Below, piece by piece: positions 62,350 to 64,000 of a stretch of 64,000 nt of DNA. Made by a program: the position numbers and the translations under genes. Within the stretch, counting starts at the first letter, position 1. Every line of letters starts with the position of its first letter. The notes below the pieces were generated by a model, which did no database searches, was not told the DNA's origin, and was given only the letters and a program-made list of their open reading frames with translations. The stretch covers positions 78,433-142,432 of the forward strand of contig NZ_KB849994.1 of assembly GCF_000369405.1 (NCBI RefSeq), read 5' to 3'. The stretch comes from Acinetobacter sp. ANC 3929. Its GTDB lineage: Bacteria > Pseudomonadota > Gammaproteobacteria > Pseudomonadales > Moraxellaceae.

Positions 62350-62790
62350 ATGAATATTATGCCGATATCTGAATCACAATTATCAGATTGGCTACAGCTA
62401 AGAAGCTTGCTTTGGCCTGATCATGAAGATGCGCATTTAGTGGAAATGCGTCAGTTACTTACACGAACAGATACTTTGCAGTTATTGGCATATTCAGAAA
62501 TGCAACAGCCGATTGCAATGTTAGAAGCATCAATTCGACATGAATATGTGAACGGTACGCAAACTTCACCTGTGGCATTTCTGGAAGGGATTTATGTCCT
62601 GCCTGAACATCGACGTTCAGGTATTGCCACTCAATTGATTCAACAAGTAGAACAATGGGCAAAACAATATGCATGTACTGAATTTGCTTCAGATGCAGCA
62701 ATTGATAATACCATCAGTCATGCAATGCATCAGGCCTTAGGTTTTCATGAAACTGAACGCGTGGTTTATTTCAAGAAAAATATCAGTTAG
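62350..62790 (+). CDS. Aminoglycoside 6'-N-acetyltransferase (AAC(6')-I-like)
   Basis: A 146-aa GNAT acetyltransferase. The N-terminus and the block LLAYSEMQQPIAMLEASIRH, then VNGTQTSPVAFLEGIYVLP and the acetyl-CoA loop HRRSGIA, closely resemble the chromosomal AAC(6')-I enzymes (Ig, Ij, Ik types) of Acinetobacter species. These acetylate the 6'-amino group of tobramycin, amikacin and related drugs. ATG 62350 gives the family's length; the frame opens at 62323. Resistance depends on expression and identity, which cannot be confirmed here. Confidence 0.85.
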   Translation: MNIMPISESQLSDWLQLRSLLWPDHEDAHLVEMRQLLTRTDTLQLLAYSEMQQPIAMLEASIRHEYVNGTQTSPVAFLEGIYVLPEHRRSGIATQLIQQVEQWAKQYACTEFASDAAIDNTISHAMHQALGFHETERVVYFKKNIS

Positions 62791-62815
62791 AGCATGTTCG
62801 CTATTAAATGAGCGT

Positions 62816-63445
62816 TTATAAAGCACCTTTAATGTAGGGATAAGCCACATTGAGCATGATTGGTTGTGCTTTGGCATTGGGGTGGATTTGATCATTTTGG
62901 ATTAAATTTTTCTGTCCAGCCACGCCTTCAAGGAAGAAAGGCAATAATTTCACTTTATATTGCTGACTTACAATTTTGTAATTATTTTCAAAAGCCGCAC
63001 TATAGGCTGTCCCATAATTCGGTGGTATTTTCATACCAAACAGTAAAACATTGGCTTTCTGTTTTTGGCTAAGTTGTACCAATTGAGCAAGGTTCTTTTG
63101 AATCATTTGTGGCGGTTGACCACGTAATCCATCATTGCCACCAAGTTCAATCACGACCACCTCAGGCTTATAGGTTTGCAATAATTTTGGCAGTCTTGCC
63201 AGTGCACCACTGGTGGTTTCACCACTGACACTTGCATTGACCACTTTATGCTGTTTCGGATACTGTTGGTCTAAACGCTGTTGTAATAAATGAACCCAAC
63301 CTTGCTTTACATCTATGCCATAACCAGCACTCAGGCTATCACCCAAAATCAAAATAGTCTTTGCTGAAACCCATGTCGGGATCAAACACATGCTGATGAT
63401 CCCAACTGCTTTTGATACTGACCAGATAACTTTAGATTTTTGCAT
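62816..63445 (-). CDS. tesA: TesA-like SGNH lysophospholipase/thioesterase
   Basis: A 209-aa periplasmic SGNH hydrolase like E. coli TesA (acyl-CoA thioesterase I, lysophospholipase L1). Signal peptide to about residue 28; GDSL at residues 35-38 (nucleophile S37), GGNDGLRG, and the C-terminal DQIHPNAKAQ with the catalytic Asp-His. It is divergent from an ABC ATPase gene, as tesA and ybbA are in E. coli. Confidence 0.9.
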   Translation of the reverse strand: MQKSKVIWSVSKAVGIISMCLIPTWVSAKTILILGDSLSAGYGIDVKQGWVHLLQQRLDQQYPKQHKVVNASVSGETTSGALARLPKLLQTYKPEVVVIELGGNDGLRGQPPQMIQKNLAQLVQLSQKQKANVLLFGMKIPPNYGTAYSAAFENNYKIVSQQYKVKLLPFFLEGVAGQKNLIQNDQIHPNAKAQPIMLNVAYPYIKGAL

Positions 63446-63481
63446 CGTATTTCAAATTTGTCCTAAAGGATACGTGACATC

Positions 63482-64000
63482 ATGCCACAACCGATTATCT
63501 CTGCCCAAAAAGTTACACAACATATTCAAATTAATCAGCAAAGTCTTACGATTTTAAAAGATATTGATTTAGACATTTATCAAGGTGAACAAATCGCGAT
63601 TACGGGACGTTCAGGCTCGGGAAAATCAACTTTGTTAGGTATTCTCGCGACACTGGATCGACCGAGTTTGGGGGAGTTATGGGTCTGTGGTGAGGCAGTA
63701 CATAGCTTAACCGAAGAACAACGGGCTCGTGTTCGGCTAGAAAATATTGGTTTTGTATTTCAGTCTTTTCAGCTATTACCGCAGTTGAGTGCTTTGGAAA
63801 ATGTGATGTTGCCATTACGTTTGCAGCCTGATTTTAATTTTAAGCAAGCTGAGCAAAAAGCATTGGGGTGGCTGGAGCGAGTAGGATTAATTCGACAGGC
63901 ATCGCAAACACCGAAGGTCCTTTCTGGTGGAGAGCAACAACGCGTCGCGATTGCACGAGCCTTGATTGCTGAACCCAAAATTATTTTTGCCGATGAACCT
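63482..64000 (+). CDS. ABC transporter ATP-binding protein, YbbA/LolD-type (partial)
   Basis: A partial gene, 173 codons, cut by the window end. It begins MPQPIISAQKVTQH. Walker A GRSGSGKST is at about residues 43-51, the Q-loop VFQSFQLLP follows, and the signature LSGGEQQRVAIARA precedes Walker B IIFADEP. The family is the MacB/LolD-type ATPase group; divergence from tesA supports YbbA. The permease gene is expected just past the window. Confidence 0.85.
   Translation, partial: MPQPIISAQKVTQHIQINQQSLTILKDIDLDIYQGEQIAITGRSGSGKSTLLGILATLDRPSLGELWVCGEAVHSLTEEQRARVRLENIGFVFQSFQLLPQLSALENVMLPLRLQPDFNFKQAEQKALGWLERVGLIRQASQTPKVLSGGEQQRVAIARALIAEPKIIFADEP

Overview
The window looks like an Acinetobacter chromosome carrying a complete temperate siphovirus-type prophage of about 44 kb. 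The genus call rests on an AAC(6')-I-type acetyltransferase like the chromosomal ones of Acinetobacter species, the low G+C, and the host gene set. It is recognition by eye; no search was run.

Left host flank (1-4104): a lipid kinase and a metallophosphoesterase that overlap, then groES-groEL behind a textbook sigma-32 (RpoH) heat-shock promoter. The prophage starts just after groEL. The 12-bp-stem bidirectional terminator that probably once served groEL and dgkA now lies about 44.7 kb away (48763-48792). TTACTCACA repeats mark both prophage ends.

Prophage (about 4105-48760): a leftward early operon (4243-7429) encodes a small HTH/excisionase-like protein, a zinc-finger protein, a Fis-like protein, a Sak4-type recombination ATPase and a membrane protein. 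It is driven by a PL-like promoter whose -10 lies inside a repressor operator. An immunity cluster (7730-9388) has a LexA/CI-type repressor and three small genes probably expressed in the lysogen. A matching PR promoter starts the rightward early genes: Cro-like, ribbon-helix-helix, replication initiator, DnaC-type loader, RuvC-like resolvase and a Q-like zinc-finger protein. A structured non-coding leader (15165-15555) precedes the late genes: metallopeptidase, small and large terminase, portal, a head protein with an ADP-ribosyltransferase-like tail, a protease with an in-frame scaffold start, major capsid, connectors, tail tube, tape measure, baseplate and fibre proteins, holin, SAR endolysin and spanins. 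A free-standing AP2/HNH endonuclease gene has been inserted between the two spanin genes. The right end carries an AT-rich leftward accessory cassette (SEC-C protein, two-TM protein, small protein, 5'-truncated umuC, small protein), a DUF4258/HTH toxin-antitoxin pair, and the integrase.

Right host flank (48763-64000): dgkA, pdxB-epmA, a LuxR-type regulator, a formylglycine-generating enzyme next to its probable client sulfatase (both lipoproteins), rhomboid protease, nfuA, a TonB receptor with a Fur-box-like site, a conserved hypothetical, a secreted alpha/beta hydrolase, beta-carbonic anhydrase, AAC(6')-type acetyltransferase, and tesA divergent from an ABC ATPase cut by the window end.

The most unusual items are the repressor operator set, the G8 frameshift, the iteron-like repeats around the replication gene, the switch-like leader, the ART-tailed head protein, the split spanin pair, and the accessory cassette with its two-TM protein and broken polymerase.
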